DNA of 64,000 nt, taken from NCBI GenBank assembly GCA_947044405.1, contig CAMRHE010000197.1, positions 3,100,001 to 3,164,000 on the forward strand, given 5' to 3'. How positions within the stretch are numbered: the first letter of the stretch is position 1; each line of letters begins with the position of its first letter. The position numbers were made by a program, and so were the translations under genes. Below, piece after piece: positions 63,337 to 64,000 of this stretch. The notes under the pieces are model-generated. The model did no database searches. It was not told the origin of the DNA and saw nothing but the letters and a program-made list of their open reading frames with translations. The DNA is from Leptodactylus fallax. Lineage: Eukaryota; Chordata; Amphibia; Anura; Leptodactylidae.

Positions 63337-64000
63337 TGGACAGTACAGCGCTATGGACAAGTACAGAGAGGGGGCGTTCCTTACAGGCCAGTGATGATGC
63401 TGAGCTGAAGGAACGTCCCCCAGTACAGCACTATGGAGGAATACTGTCAGGGAGGGCATTCCTCACAGCCCAGCTAGACTGTCAGGAACGCCCTTCTGAT
63501 GGTAAATGGTGAAACTACGACCGCTGATATCTCCTGTCCCGGGGCACATACCGGGAAAGCCGGCAGTGTGCTGAATTCAGCACGCTGTCGGCTTTCTAGC
63601 GGTATGTAAAACAGCATATACATGAGGACATGAAAGGTCCTCTTTAAAGGCAGTGGGGTCAGGGTGGCAATTAAACTGTAGGTGCAGAAGCAGCTGCCAT
63701 CACACTGACTCCGCAATCTAGAGGCCCTCAGGAATTGGATAAACTGCCCGGGGCAGGTGTAACATAAAAAAAGAAAAATACATTCCCTGGTTCTCTGGTG
63801 TCCGTGTTGCAGTCTGTTTGGTCGAACTCCATTCTTCAGTCCTCAGAACCTATGCTCCCCACGTGACTGCTGAGGCCAATCAGCAGTCGCTGGAGAGGGA
63901 CTAGTGACATATGTGTGTAACATCCCTCACATATTGGCCACAGCAGCCACGTAGGATGCAGGTGGATTGAGGCACGGTGTGCGACCAAACGGGCTGCGGA
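63337..64000. other. Repeat-rich end of the window
   Basis: Hairpin-like pairs are visible (GAAAGCCGGCAGTGTGCTGA / TCAGCACGCTGTCGGCTTTC, 63556-63597) and a MITE-type ACATAAAAAAAGAAAAATAC half at 63763-63782. No gene is supported. Confidence 0.5.

Noticed and set aside
62815..63459. 214-codon minus-strand frame and its plus-strand counterpart with repeated LLLLCTELCIRLTT / RRMQSSVHRSSRS
   Set aside because: The repeats are the tandem 50-bp unit of the Gypsy-1 LTR read as protein; the unit length keeps frames open by chance.

Overview
This looks like a stretch of gene-free, transposon-packed DNA from a large vertebrate genome. The mix of elements (Tc1/mariner, pogo, an L1/Tx1-type LINE, chromodomain and non-chromodomain Ty3/Gypsy elements, DIRS, Ginger-like integrase, a Penelope-like relic and abundant foldback MITEs) fits an amphibian, most likely a frog; this is inference from element composition, and a fish or lungfish is not excluded. 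I found no convincing host gene exon, no rRNA or classical tRNA gene, and no bacterial-type feature. Every protein I can recognise belongs to a mobile element.

Layout. 1-2973: AT-rich DNA with MITE fragments. 2974-11407: a Tc1 element (Tc1-A) split by a full-length L1-type LINE that is flanked by an 18-bp duplication. 11951-14582: a MITE, then a second Tc1 copy (Tc1-B) with an unbroken 339-codon transposase but with a solo LTR in its right arm. 14600-18215: hAT-like MITEs, a Penelope GIY-YIG relic, and MITE-in-MITE nests. 18437-33290: a decayed DIRS element that has absorbed about 10 kb of other insertions, including a Ginger-like integrase/OTU gene (itself split by a solo LTR), a complete chromodomain Gypsy element (itself split by another solo LTR) and a second, internally deleted DIRS copy. 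33822-38385: an AT-rich minisatellite interrupted by a pogo-type transposon with an open transposase and by a deleted Tc1. 38640-41490: a run of TTAA-flanked foldback elements between DIRS-like inverted ends. 42588-51189: a nearly intact, young Gypsy element with 1.12-kb LTRs, gag, pol and a primer-binding site matching tRNA-Ser. 51400-56537: MITEs and minisatellites. 56538-58178: a broken Tc1. 58179-64000: repeats, a third copy of the solo LTR and a solo copy of the chromovirus LTR.

The genes do not cooperate as a host pathway. Each set serves its own element: transposases act on terminal inverted repeats, gag-pol sets make virus-like particles, reverse transcriptase and integrase, and the LINE ORFs make an RNP. 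Nesting gives a relative order of insertion, and target-site duplications could be read for most of the large insertions. Least decayed are the 42.6-51.2 kb Gypsy element, the LINE ORF2, Tc1-B transposase and the pogo-type transposase. Family names come from reading protein motifs by eye; no database search was possible.
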